Part shown: one piece after another, positions 21,896-32,149 of the stretch
Numbering within the stretch: the stretch's first letter is position 1
How the letters are laid out: each line of letters opens with the position of its first letter
Assembly (NCBI RefSeq): GCF_003265705.1
Contig: NW_020313157.1
Location: 1,766,773-1,830,772, forward strand
Direction of reading: 5' to 3'
DNA: 64,000 nucleotides
From: Callorhinus ursinus
Taxonomy: Eukaryota > Chordata > Mammalia > Carnivora > Otariidae
Program-made: the position numbers and the translations under genes
The notes under the pieces: model-generated
Database searches by the model: none
Told to the model about the DNA's origin: nothing
Seen by the model: only the letters and a program-made list of their open reading frames with translations

Positions 21896-22489
21896 GGTCT
21901 CATTAAGTGGATGTTGTATATGTACAGTGAGATGTCTAGTGTCAGACGGGTTTCAAATCTTGAATGAAGAAGACAACATTTTCCTTTGGGAGAAGGCAGT
22001 GGGAAAGGTGCCTGACACAAGTAGCTAATGAGGCCTGCTGTTAAACAGGAAGTGTCAGGAGGAGGCCTGAGAGAACGGGAGATGGATTAATGCTGTGATC
22101 AACATATACAGGCCAGAAGCTGCCATTTGTCTTACTGCACACTCACCCTAGGATACTTTGGGAGGTGAAAGGAAGCGAATGCTAAAACCTTCCACCATGA
22201 GAATCTGTTTTAAATTCTCATTATTCTGCCAGTTTGACTAGGCCAGGTTGGTCCATCTCCATGCATACTCCCAATGACCAAAGAGCAGAAAAACCAGTCT
22301 TTACTGTTCCTGAAGGACACAATGAAGCCACTCTTCATGGAATTCCCGAGAAAGGAAGCATTCCTTTATGCTAACATAGCTTCCTGTGTCCTCTTCCATC
22401 ATGACCCTGATTCCACTGAGCCATAAAATCACATTCTCAAATCTGTCTCTCACTGGAGACTGAAGACTGATCCACAGGTGCTATATTCA
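21896..22489. other. unique noncoding DNA
   Basis: No repeat recognised. The stretch 22020-22130 is AT/GC-balanced and free of simple repeats. Confidence 0.35.
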
Positions 22490-22930
22490 GCAAGGCTGTT
22501 TGGTTGCAAGTGACAGAAACTCAACTTGAGCAAGGTTAAGCAAACGTAGGATGTACTGACTCCTGCAATCCATAATGAGATTGAACACACACAGTCTAGG
22601 TAGGGGCAGATTTCAAAGACTACCACAGTGCTTTCTCTCGCTAGCTTGTCTCTCTCTCTGGCTCTCATATCAGCTTTTCTATGAAAATTGGGTTCATTCT
22701 CAGTAATGACAGACGTGTTTCTTCCAAATATTAGCATCTCTCAAGCCTCTCATCTTTACAAATTCTTATTCTTTCAGAGAGAACGGATCCTCTCTCTGGC
22801 CTAGTTTGAACATACCCCAGATAGATTCCTCCTGGCCAAGCCTGTATGATATATAGCACTGGACCAAGCAACGGTGTATATGGACAGGGGGTGAGTATTG
22901 TGTCTGTGAGCTGGGGTGGAGAGAGGTGTT
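22490..22930 (+). repeat. ancient interspersed repeat, family C (copy 1)
   Basis: 'tttggttgcaagtgacagaa' and 'actcaacttgagcaaggtta' start a segment that resembles a widespread eutherian repeat. The same opening recurs at 40015. The right end is uncertain. I cannot name the family with confidence. Confidence 0.5.
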
Positions 22931-23043
22931 TATGAAATATGCCAATTCCTGGAAACTGGAAGACATACAGTTGAAGTGGGAATGGGGAGGTCAGCTTCTT
23001 AAAGAAGTGGGATATTAGTTCCATAAGAATGGCAGATGCAAGG

Positions 23044-23241
23044 GGGCGCCTGGATGGCTCAGTCATTAAGCATCTGTCTTAGGCTCAGGTCATGATCCCA
23101 GGGTCCTGGAATCGAGCCCCGCATCAGGCTCCCTGCTAGGCGGGAAGCCTGCTTCTCCCTCTCCCACTCCCCCTGCTTGTGTTCCCTCTCTCACTGTGTC
23201 TCTCTCTTTCAAATAAATAAATAAAAATCTTAAAAAAAAAA
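23044..23241 (+). mobile_element. young CAN-SINE with perfect 19-base duplication
   Basis: Full-length sense copy: 'gggcgcctggatggctcag' head, 'atcgagccccgcatcaggct', 'cccactccccctgcttgtg', 'aaataaataaataaaaatct' and A-tail. The target duplication 'aagaatggcagatgcaagg' is perfect at 23025-23043 and 23242-23260, so the insertion is recent. Confidence 0.98.
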
Positions 23242-23419
23242 AAGAATGGCAGATGCAAGGAAATCAAACAAGACACAAAGTGCAAATCAAGCTGGATCCC
23301 AGTGGGTCTATTAATGGCTTAAATAAATTAAATGTGCAGATTCTTCTCTCCTGCCCCACTGCTGGAGAAAGTCTTTTATTAGACTCTCAAAAGAATTTCT
23401 ATATATAGAAATTTAAGAC

Positions 23420-23560
23420 ATATTGTTCTGAACTTAGGCACAAGGACTGTATCTTTCTGCCCTTTATCTCCAGCACCTGGGACAGTGCCTAACACATCTT
23501 GACTTTTTAAACATTTTTTGAATGAAGTTATAATGAATATAAGAATGAAGTGAGGTGAAT
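23420..23560 (+). repeat. L2 LINE 3' end, sense
   Basis: 'ccctttatctccagcacctg', 'ggacagtgcctaacacatct' and 'acattttttgaatgaagtta' are the L2 terminus. Confidence 0.82.
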
Positions 23561-23804
23561 GAATGAATGGCCAGTTCAAGAGAGAACATGTTTGTCTCTC
23601 CATACATTTAGTTCCAATTTGACTACTCTAGGTTTTTAGGGGGAAAAAAATTCCAGAAGGGAACCAGAGAACAGGAAACAAAAGGTTTCGTGGGTCTGGA
23701 CAGCAGCTAGCCTTTTATCCATTCCTCCTTTCAACAACAACAACAAAAACAACAATTTGCCATGGGGCACCATGAATATATTGCCAAATCTAATCCTTAA
23801 AAAT

Positions 23805-23970
23805 TCCCCTGAGGTGGATATTAGTGCCTGCACTTAAAGACTACTGGACTGAGGCTTAGAAATAGCATTGCCAATATTGCAAATAGTACTAAGTAGCAGA
23901 GCTGGAATTTGAACCCAGGTCCATCTGGTTCCAGTGGCATTGTTATAATGCTACTACACTTCCTTTCTAT
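23805..23970 (-). repeat. MIR SINE, antisense
   Basis: 'gactgaggcttagaaatagc', 'gcagagctggaatttgaacc' and 'caggtccatctggttccagt' then 'aatgctactacacttcc' reach the MIR 5' end. Confidence 0.88.
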
Positions 23971-23974
23971 CAAA

Positions 23975-24160
23975 TCTCTGTTGAGTGTCCTCTTACTACC
24001 AAATACTGTGGCATCCTCTTTACATAGGTTTTCTCAATCCTCACAGAAACCCAATAAGGTATTAGTATCATTCCTATTTAACAGACGAGGCTATTGATGC
24101 TCACACAAGTTAAAGTTTCCACCCAAGGACTGAACACTAGTAAACCACAGAACTGTGCTG
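23975..24160 (-). repeat. MIR SINE, antisense, second copy
   Basis: 'tttctcaatcctcacagaaa', 'cccaataaggtattagtatc', 'cctatttaacagacgaggct' and 'cacacaagttaaagtttcca'. It is directly adjacent to the previous MIR in the same orientation. Confidence 0.82.
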
Positions 24161-25079
24161 AAGGCCAGTTATATCTTCCCTGGAGTGTTTAAAAACTATG
24201 CTTTTAAACACTACATTTGTAGCCAGAGTGTTGGAGGAAGGCATGATACTTGCCTTTCTCAATTACTCTCTGGGGTCCTTACGGATGGCAAGCAGAGGTG
24301 TTAGCTATCCAGGTAGGATCTGGCATCTTCCGTGCTTACTAAACCACATCCAGGTTCAACTACCTTTATGAGCAGGGCACTATGTTCCCCCTTAACGGAT
24401 AAGATGCCCTACATTTGTGAGAATGCACTTCCCACTTGAAGGTCCTTAAAGAACAACTGACTTGGAAAATCAAACACAACATAAGCAGCAGTTACAGAGG
24501 CCAGTCTTCCCCTGAAATAGCTGCAAAAGAGCCGAGAAGTTCCAACCGTACACAGAGCAGCCTGGTCCCTACCTTCCTCTCTCGGCTTAAATAGGGCTTG
24601 GCTCAGTTTGAGATACTTAACAGGTGTGGGTCCCACTGTTGAAGGTTTATAGGAAAATACCCAACGATGAGGTTTGTGTTGCCTAGGAAGGCAAGGGGTC
24701 TTAGAAAACTCAAATCCTGATTCAGTGTGCTGGATGTTTTTCACATTTCACATGTCTGAACACCCCCTTATGGGCAAGGCTGGTGGAGGAGGGAGGGAGA
24801 GGTTGCCTAAAGCAGTCAGACAAATAATTGATTTTGCACAGGGTGCTAGGCTTCTGCTCCCTGCTGAAAATGGCCTGTGTGTGAAGTGGAGTGAGGTAAA
24901 CGAAAGAGGCCAGCAACGTGAAGAGTGGGGTGGGGTGAGGGTGCAGGACCACACTGTAAATCCTGCATCCTCCTAAACCAAGAACACCCACACCCTCTTG
25001 CCCCCTGTTCCAATGATTTCCTCCCCACTCTCATGGAACATTAAACCCTTCCTGCAAATTCAAAAGGGAGCCCTCTGGA
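24161..25079. other. unique noncoding DNA
   Basis: About 900 bases with no recognised repeat. Several overlapping open frames (up to 111 codons at 24409-24744) have no recognisable motif. Confidence 0.35.
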
Positions 25080-25370
25080 GAAAAATCAACCATCAAGGAA
25101 AAAAATAGCAAAACTCATTTCATTTGGCAACCAATGCTTTAGGAAAGACATAAATATTGGATTTGCAACTTTATTTTCCTCCAGAGAGACACTCTGGAGA
25201 AAATTAAAACAATGCAAGATTTAATTATTAAAAGCGAAACATTCCTGTACATATTTTCTGGTCCAAAGTTTTAAAAACAAACTCCCAGAGAAAATACATT
25301 TTTAATGATCAGCTCCCTCCTACTCAGGCTATGTTTTAAATCATGTCTCCACCATGACTCACCCAGCACA
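25080..25370. other. candidate conserved noncoding element
   Basis: Repeat-free AT-rich block with 'catttcatttggcaacc', 'agatttaattattaaaag' and 'catttttaatgatcagc'. The texture resembles vertebrate enhancers. Not tested by alignment. Confidence 0.3.
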
Positions 25371-25624
25371 AATGAAGGGAGAACACCAGGGAAATCAAAG
25401 GGCAGGTTTTCTGCTAAAGGAGAAGCAAGACTGCTAGGAGATTTGGGGGAATGGGCACCTTGAAATCACATTGGTCTGGACTGTATTTCCACCCCCATCT
25501 TCTCAGACATCCTATATTAGGAGACATGTTTAAACTGACCACATAGAAATGCATCTTTATGTATTTTCTTCTTCTGTGGAAAGTTCCAAGTGGGATATGA
25601 GTATAAAGAAAAGATGCAAGATGT

Positions 25625-25745
25625 TGAATCACTCATTAAACAAACATTTATTGGGGGTCCACTATGTTCCCACTAAACTGTTCTAGGAACTAAGGATATT
25701 TTGTAGTAAACTGGAGGGGACTTAGTCATTGCATTCTAGGGGAAT
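25625..25745 (-). repeat. L2 LINE 3' end, antisense
   Basis: 'actcattaaacaaacattta', 'ttgggggtccactatgttcc' and 'gttctaggaactaaggatat' are the antisense L2 tail. Confidence 0.8.
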
Positions 25746-26383
25746 ACTATCATGATTCTGTCTATTCCTAAAAGCTGCCCACCTGCTTTGGCTCCTCTAT
25801 TCTCTTGTTCAAATGGCCAGAGACCATTTAAGTCAAGCTTCATCTCCCTCTCTCCTCATTGCTCAGTCACTTAATGACCCCACATTGATCACCTCCATCT
25901 TTTTTTCTTCACTGCTATTCAAAAAAAAAAAAAGTATGTACTAACGTCAAGTGTCTGCTGGTCACAGGCATTCTCAAAAGCCAAGATATCCAGTAAAACA
26001 TGATTTACTGGTTTGGGGGTTATGGAAATGATACAGGCATGATGGACGATGGCCTTTTAGGACAAAGATCAATGGTTGCAGATAAGTAATTTTTCCTATT
26101 CTATCTCTGCTGATAGAGCTTGACTTTCAAATCCTTGACGGCATACCATGTGGGTTGTTACATATTTGGATGCAAAGATAAAACTGGATAAATGAGCTGA
26201 GGGAAGAGGTGGTCCATAAATGTCCTTAGACAGGGGCCTCATTCCTATGACTTTTTGGTTGAAGACACAATAGGAAGCTAAATAGGTCTCAGTCCTGATT
26301 CAAAGTATCTCAGGATGTCAAAAGTTCCTAGCAACCAAAAGGGGGTGCTGTCACTGGCCTATCTCACCCTGTCATTATATGTG

Positions 26384-26385
<2 letters not shown>
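25746..26385. other. unique noncoding DNA with an A-run
   Basis: A13 run at 25921-25933 but no retroposon body could be matched beside it. No gene recognised. Confidence 0.35.

Positions 26386-26430
<45 letters not shown>
26386..26430. repeat. (CA)n microsatellite
   Basis: About 22 uninterrupted CA units, long enough to be length-polymorphic. Confidence 0.97.
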
Positions 26431-26432
<2 letters not shown>

Positions 26433-27309
26433 TAATCGAGCCAAGATGAGGAAGGAGTGGGTTGATGCTGGTGCTGGCAGAGCCCCTCAAAAATATAGAT
26501 AGAGCTAAATGGAAGTCTTCCTACCTAAAATGGCTTAAAAACTAAAGTAGTTGGTACTTCTACTCAACTTGAGATGTGGTGCATTAAAGGCAACTTAAAA
26601 TAACTTGAGGGAAGAAGGGTAAATAAACCAGGGATGATTTATCTCTGAGGAATAACAGTGTGACTGCTGAATAATTACATGCACCAATCTTTATTAGTAT
26701 GCAAAGTAGCTGGGCCTGGTTGGCTCCCAGCTCTGCTCAAAGGACAAAAAGCCAAGAGAGCTGTGATGCTAATAAATCACACCCCACCCCTCCTGGTGTG
26801 TCATGGCAACCCCCAGACCCCGGGGGCCTGTGTGTGTGCAACTCTTCTCTGTGAGATAAGCGGCAAGTGTTTCATTTCTACCTTCTAGTGATGAATTAGC
26901 CTCCAGAGTTCCTTCAGAGAAACACAGAAATGATTTGGCCTTCTCTTTGCACAAGTTTGATCTAAATTATTAGTGTTTTATCCAGCAGCTTCTGCAACTC
27001 ACTGTTCCTGCCCTCCAATGGCTGGAGAACTAAATACTTTTGCAGGAGTCAGGACTTAGCCTCCTCTCCCCTTGGGTCCCATCAGATGACCTCAGGAGTT
27101 TAGTCCAGCTCTTTTTTTACTGGCCCAAAGAGCTGCTTGAGGTAGCTAATGAGAAAAGAACTGCAAGGTTGGCTTCTCCCCTTCTGAAAAATCTGTCCTG
27201 GCAAACCCAAGAACACAGTGTGGCTGCTTTCTATGTCTGAAAACAGAATAGATTTGAGCTCCTATGTAAGGATTTTAGAGGGTTTAATCTGAGCAAAACA
27301 ATAACAATA
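26431..27309. other. unique noncoding DNA
   Basis: No repeat or gene recognised in about 880 bases. Opposite-strand frames at 26679-26954 are 61-69 codons and unremarkable. Confidence 0.35.
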
Positions 27310-27710
27310 GTAGTTCAAATAGTTATAGTTTAAATTTCTATAGAATTTCAAGTATGCCAGGAACCTTTCTAAGCACACACTCGCTCATGTGCACACACAC
27401 ACCATGCATAAAATGGGGATGACTATAGCCTTTTATCATATCTGATATACATCATACCATACGATGCATGATATATATCATATATATACACCAATACAGA
27501 CACTCTTGCACATATTTCATACACACATACACACACACTTGATACAACATCCCTACAATATAAGGACTTTTATTAACTCCATTTTATGGATGAGAAAACA
27601 GAGGCTCAGAAAGTTAAGTAACTTACTTAGTAGCTAAGCTAATCCAAATCCAAGCATCCTGGCTTCAGAGTCTATGTTCTTAACTAATGCACTAAAATGT
27701 CTGTATTGTT
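27310..27710 (-). repeat. MIR SINE, antisense, split by CA/TA microsatellites
   Basis: Left piece 'caagtatgccaggaaccttt' (to about 27370). Right piece from 27545: 'ttttattaactccattttat', 'gaaaacagaggctcagaaag' and 'ttcagagtctatgttcttaa'. Between them lie CA-rich (27378-27404, 27515-27540) and TA-rich (27440-27490) simple repeats, apparently expanded inside the MIR. Confidence 0.75.
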
Positions 27711-27719
27711 ACTGGACTT

Positions 27720-28224
27720 AAAATTTCAAATAGCTTTCCATAACTCACAGGATAAAGACCAAAACCCTGACAAGGATGCATGAGGGTGGCCTGAGAGATT
27801 TGCCCCTGGCTTCACCTGATGCCACTCTCCTCCTTGCTCCCTGGGCTCCAGCTGTCTTGTCCTTCTGTTGGCCCTCCAGGGAAAGAAAGGCCATCCTGGG
27901 CAGCTCTTCTCTTCCCTCTTTGCTTGGCCAACTCTTAACACATCTTTCCAAAAGATATGTCTTCAATGTCACACCCTCTAGAAAGCCTTTTCCCAATGTC
28001 CCCCTACACCATTCTCAGGTAGGTTCCCCTGTGTGTCCTCATTGTACTCTGTACCCCTCCTCCATAACATGCAGCAGGTTGTAATTAAACACTTATAGGT
28101 CTGATTGTTCCCTATCTCTCTCACACCCTGGACTGTAAATGCCTTGAGGGCAAGTACTAGGTGTATCCTTTTCATCATTGTCTTCCTACTACAGAGCACT
28201 GGCCCTAGCACACAGGATACCTTT
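27720..28224 (+). repeat. L2 LINE, sense, about 500 bases
   Basis: 'gataaagaccaaaaccctga', 'ctccttgctccctgggctcc', 'ctcttaacacatctttccaa', 'aaagccttttcccaatgtcc', 'ctgtaaatgccttgagggca' and 'ctagcacacaggatacctt' follow L2 to its last 20 bases. The L2 resumes at 28705 ('tattgaatgacc') after an L1 insertion. Confidence 0.88.
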
Positions 28225-28234
28225 AAGAACTACT

Positions 28235-28694
28235 CTGAATCACAGACCTGTACCTCTGAAATAATACATTATATGTTAAAAAAAAAAAAAAAGAAGATAG
28301 TAGGAAGGGAAAAATGAACGGGGGGAAATCAGAGGGGGAGACGAACCATGAGGGACTATCGACTCTGAGAAACAAACTGAGGGTTCTAAGGGGAGGAGGT
28401 GGGGGTATGGGTTAGCCTGGTGATCGGTATTAAAGAGGGGACATTCTGCGTGGAGCACTGGGTGTTATGCACAAACAATGCATCATGGAACACTACATCA
28501 AAAACTAATGATGCAATGTATGGTGATTAACATAAAATAATAAAAAAAAGAAGGGAAAAAAATGAAGTTCTTGTAAATACTATTATTCACACTTTCTTAA
28601 ATATCCCCTTTCCTTTATTAGAGTTATGTATTTTCCCCTTTTCTTCCATTCCCATATTAAAGTTTCCCAATCATTGAACTCAATAAAAAAAAAA
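28235..28694 (+). mobile_element. truncated L1 3' UTR with apparent 3' transduction
   Basis: 28235-28548 is sense carnivore L1 3' UTR, homologous to the antisense copy at 18143-18739, ending at 'gtgattaacataaaataat' plus A8. It continues into about 130 unrelated bases (28549-28682) containing ATTAAA at 28656-28661, 21 bases before a second, longer A-run (28685-28696). The duplicate 'aagaactact' is at 28225-28234 and 28695-28704, so both parts were inserted as one unit into an L2. Confidence 0.85.
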
Positions 28695-28949
28695 AAGAAC
28701 TACTTATTGAATGACCTAATAGAGCAGCAACTTGAAGATATATCATAATGCATACTGAAGCACTGTGAAGTTGGTCAAACTATAATAGACATAGTAAAAT
28801 GAAAGCCACCTCCCTCCCTCCCCCCATATTTGCAACCAAGACCATTCATTCGGTCACAGGTAGTGTTTTTTAAATATGAGAACATTCAAAAAAAAGAAAA
28901 ATGAGAACATTTACTAAGCTCAGTTCTACAACACATACACACACAAGTA

Positions 28950-29014
28950 TAGAGCTCACTGAACGCCAGGCCCCACACAACATTTTCGTTCATCTCATTC
29001 TATCCCAATTCCTG
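28950..29014 (-). repeat. MIR-like fragment, left part
   Basis: 'agctcactgaacgccaggcc' and 'ttcatctcattctatcccaa' resemble antisense MIR. The element appears to resume at 29241 after a SINE. Confidence 0.5.
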
Positions 29015-29032
29015 AAGAGGTCAACATCATTA

Positions 29033-29222
29033 AGGGGCACCGGGGTGGGTCAGATGGTTAAAAACATCCAACTCTTCGTTTCACCTCAGGTCTAGATCTC
29101 ATGGGTCATGAGACTGAATCCCTCCCATGTCAGGCTCCACACTCAGCAAGGAGTCTGCTCATTCTCCCCCAACTGTTTCTGTTTCTCTTGCTCTCTCTCA
29201 AAAAAAAATTTTTTTTTTTAAA
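29033..29222 (+). mobile_element. older CAN-SINE
   Basis: 'aggggcaccggggtgggtca' head, 'cacctcaggtctagatctca', 'tgagactgaatccctcccat', CT-rich body and mixed A/T tail. Target duplicate 'aagaggtcaacatcatta' at 29015-29032 recurs at 29223-29240 with one mismatch. Divergent head, so an older copy. Confidence 0.95.
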
Positions 29223-29240
29223 AAGAGATCAACATCATTA

Positions 29241-29300
29241 GTATCCCCATTTTACAGATGGGTTGGCTGATACCTATGGTCTCACCGTTAACATTGAGGT
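29241..29300 (-). repeat. MIR-like fragment, right part
   Basis: 'gtatccccattttacagatg' then 'ggttggctgatacc' is the antisense MIR core. Confidence 0.65.
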
Positions 29301-29528
29301 TATACAAGCTTATTGTTAAAATAAATCTCCATAAAGTACAAAAGCAAGCAAGAAGGTTTAGAATCCTCTCCCAAATCCATTCCCCTCCAGGGATATTAGG
29401 GCAGAATGGTTTGAATGCTCAGATACCTGCACACCAATTCTTTTGTTCCCTCACTAGTCAAGCTAAGTGTTGAGGACTTTTCTGCTAATTCCCCACATCC
29501 TTCTCACTGATAACTTTTAATGACTTTG

Positions 29529-29738
29529 TTTTTTTTGTTTTTAGGATATTTTTTATTTACTTATTTGACAGAGAGATAGAGAGCACAAGAAGGCAGAGCA
29601 GCAGGCAGAGGGAAAGGGAGAAGCAGGCTCTCTGCTGAGCAGGGAGCCTGATGTGGGGCTCAACCCCAGGACCCTGCGATCATGACCAGAGCCGAAGGCA
29701 GCTGCTTAACCAACTGAGCCACCCAGGCACCCCAATTA
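29529..29738 (-). mobile_element. CAN-SINE, antisense
   Basis: Poly-T rich end, 'tatttacttatttgacagag', body, 'gatcatgaccagagccgaag' and 'gagccacccaggcacccc'. Duplicate 'ttaatgactttg' at 29517-29528 and 29739-29750. Confidence 0.96.
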
Positions 29739-29764
29739 TTAATGACTTTGATAGAGACTTAGAT

Positions 29765-29905
29765 TTCTATTCACTCAGTCAACATCTATCTATTGAACTC
29801 CTGCTGTTTGCCAAGCATTGTTCTAGACACTGAAGAACAGCACCAAACAAGACAAGAGGTTTCCATTCTCCTGTAGTTTGCGTTGTTTGAAGGAACTTAC
29901 AGACC
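29765..29905 (-). repeat. L2 LINE 3' end, antisense
   Basis: 'cactcagtcaacatctatct', 'attgaactcctgctgtttgc', 'caagcattgttctagacact' and 'ttccattctcctgtagtttg'. Confidence 0.82.
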
Positions 29906-30879
29906 TTTCTGATACATAAAAAACAGAAGCTAGGACTATTAAAACTGGCATTTAAACCTAAGTTCCAGGAAAGCCTGAAAAACCTCCAAACAACCTATTT
30001 TTCAAGGATGTCGCAGATAATACATGGCTCTGGAAGGATGGTCATCAAAAGATTCTCTGCCCCCCCCAAAATTCTCTGCCCACTATACATGCAGGAAGGT
30101 AGATTTCTATGATCTCTACAAATCTGGCTACAGAGCATTTTTCAGGCAAGCTTGAGCATCATGAGGTTTTCCCTCTATGAAGCCTCTTAACTTTACAAAA
30201 ACACTAAGCTTTCACATGATTTCTTTTTCCATTTGTTTGTATTACTTTGGAGCCCAAGTTCTTCCTATGCCCTATTTTGGCTCTAAGTGTGAAGAAAACA
30301 TAGTTCTGGTGCTGACAGTACATGGTCTGGCAGGGGAGATAGACAATTAGCCAATAATGCAGCGCAAGAGACAAATCACACGGAGGCAAGACTGATTCAT
30401 TAGGATTTTCGACAATAAATAGAGTTTGCTAGGCTCGTTAGGGCAAGAGAAATGGGGATGACAGGCAGTAAAAAGAAAAAAAAAATCCAGATCAAGGAGA
30501 CAGCAAATTTGCAGGGAATGTCTCCTGGGTTTGCCTGCCCAGTGCCATTCCCTCTTTTAAAACTAGTAGCATGCTTTTATTTTTCTTTGAAGAATCATAC
30601 TTCTGTTGCCTACTCTTAGCCTCTGTGGGTTGGACCAAACCCACTCCCAACTCCTGGAGTGAATACTATATCTGGCCAGCCCATGATAAGTTCCTGGATG
30701 GGGATGGGAGCCAAATCAGGATCAAAGGAAGGATAACTCTAAAGAATACACCCAGAAGTCACTAAAGAGAGACAAACTAAAAAGGAGGATAAGCAAGTGA
30801 TAAGAATGATTGATTGAAAAGCTCCAACATGTATCAAATAGGAGTCCCTGAAGTGAATGAAGACAATCTATGATTGAGG
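29906..30879. other. unique noncoding DNA
   Basis: No repeat or gene recognised with confidence. The 30270-30410 stretch has a weak antisense-L2 flavour ('ggagatagacaattagccaa'). Confidence 0.35.
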
Positions 30880-31130
30880 AGTGAAAGCAACACAAAGACA
30901 TTCTCAGATATAGAAAGGCTAAGAGAGTTTACCATCTACAAACATTTGCCAAAAGGACTGTCAAAGTGGGCGTCAGAATAAAGATAATAAATACAGAGGA
31001 ATGTAAGAAAGTTGAGCCCAGAAATTGATAAAATATGTTGGCAATATATTTTAAATGTTCACTAAAAATAACTATTTCAAAAAAGATCAAACTAAAATTC
31101 CCATTAATAAAAACAGAATGGACAGATAAT
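30880..31130 (+). repeat. old L1 ORF2 fragment, sense
   Basis: 'agacattctcagatatagaa', 'aggctaagagagtttaccat' and 'ctacaaacatttgcc' match the L1 stretch '…cattttcagataaacaaaa…gagaatttgt'. Degraded. Confidence 0.6.
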
Positions 31131-31159
31131 GCCTGGTGACATTCATGCCATGATACCAC

Positions 31160-31326
31160 TGAGGGTTTCTCCACTTTGGCACTAGTGATATTTGGATTGT
31201 ATAATTCTGGTGGTGGAGGGCTGTCTTGAGCATTGTAGGATGTTTAGCAGCACCCTTGGCCTCTACCCTCACGGGGCAGTGGAACACTCCACCCCATAGC
31301 TGACAACTAAAAATATTTCAGGATAT
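31160..31326 (-). repeat. MER20 hAT DNA transposon, left part
   Basis: 'ggtttctccactttggcact', 'gagcattgtaggatgtttag', 'cagcacccttggcctctacc' match the antisense of MER20, a non-autonomous hAT-Charlie element. Confidence 0.9.
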
Positions 31327-31512
31327 GGGGTCCCTGGGTGGCTCAGTCACTTGGGCATCACACTTCGGCTCAGGTTGTGATCTCAGGATCCTGGGATGGA
31401 GCCCTGATTTGGGCTCTCCCCTTAGCAGGGAGCCTGCTTGTACCTCTCCTTCTGCCCCTCCACCTGCCTGTGCTCTCTCTCTCTCTCTCAAATAAATAAA
31501 ATCTTTAAAATA
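31327..31512 (+). mobile_element. CAN-SINE inside MER20
   Basis: 'ggggtccctgggtggctcag' head, 'cggctcaggttgtgatctca', CT-rich body and 'aataaataaaatctttaaa'. The duplicate 'atttcaggatat' / 'gtctcaggatat' flanks it. Confidence 0.95.
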
Positions 31513-31590
31513 AAAATGTCTCAGGATATTACCAAATGTCTCCCTGGGGGCAAAACTGCCCCAGGTGAGAACTACTACTAAGAAGTAGTA
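31513..31590 (-). repeat. MER20, right part
   Basis: 'ctcaggatattaccaaatgt', 'ctccctgggggcaaaactgc' and 'cccaggtgagaactac' complete MER20 to its terminal inverted repeat. Confidence 0.9.
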
Positions 31591-31743
31591 CAATCTATTG
31601 TCTCCAAACCAGTGTAGAAGAAATAAAGTAAACTTGATTGACCTAAGAGAAAGAGGTAAAAGAAGGAAAAGAAAAAGAAAAAGCAAAGGGAATATATGAA
31701 CAAAAGTAACAAAATTAGATGATTTATAAAAGTCTGAATATGG

Positions 31744-31928
31744 AGGGCGCTTGGGTGGCCCAGTTGGTTAAGCATCTGCCTTTGGCTCAGGTCATGATCC
31801 TTTGGTCCTGGGATCGAGCCCTGCATCGGGCTCCCTGCTCAGTGGGGAACATGCTTCTCCCTTTCCCTTTGCTGTTCCCTCTGCTTATGTACTCTCTCTC
31901 TCTCTCTCAAATAAAATCTTTCTTTTTT
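31744..31928 (+). mobile_element. CAN-SINE, first of a tandem pair
   Basis: 'gggcgcttgggtggcccag' head, 'tttggctcaggtcatgatcc', 'gggatcgagccctgcatcgg', CT-rich end and 'aaataaaatctttctttttt'. Duplicate 'aagtctgaatatgg' at 31730-31743 and 31929-31942, so it is a complete separate insertion. Confidence 0.95.
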
Positions 31929-31942
31929 AAGTCTGAATATGG

Positions 31943-32125
31943 GACACCTGGGTGGTGCAGTTAAGCAACCAACCCCTGGTTTTGCCTCAAGTGGTGATCT
32001 CAGGGTCCTGAGATGGAGCCCCAAATCAGGCTCCATGCTCAACCGGGACTCTGCTTCTCTCCCTCTACCCCCCACTCATACATGCTCTCTTTCTCTAAAA
32101 TAAATAAATGTTAAAAAAATTTTTT
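31943..32125 (+). mobile_element. CAN-SINE, second of a tandem pair
   Basis: Starts directly after the first copy's target duplicate: 'gacacctgggtggtgcag', 'aagtggtgatctcagggtcc', 'tgagatggagccccaaatca', 'taaaataaataaatgtt' and tail. More diverged than its neighbour, hence older. 'aaagttttaatgtat' after it may be a decayed third copy of the same target 'aaagtctgaatat'. Confidence 0.93.
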
Positions 32126-32149
32126 TAAAGTTTTAATGTATCTGTATCA

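Noticed and set aside
25921..25933. A13 run as the tail of a processed pseudogene
   Set aside because: No upstream sequence could be matched to any gene and no target duplicate was found.
26386..26430. Regular short repeats as a CRISPR array
   Set aside because: Plain (CA)n microsatellite with no spacers; the genome is mammalian.
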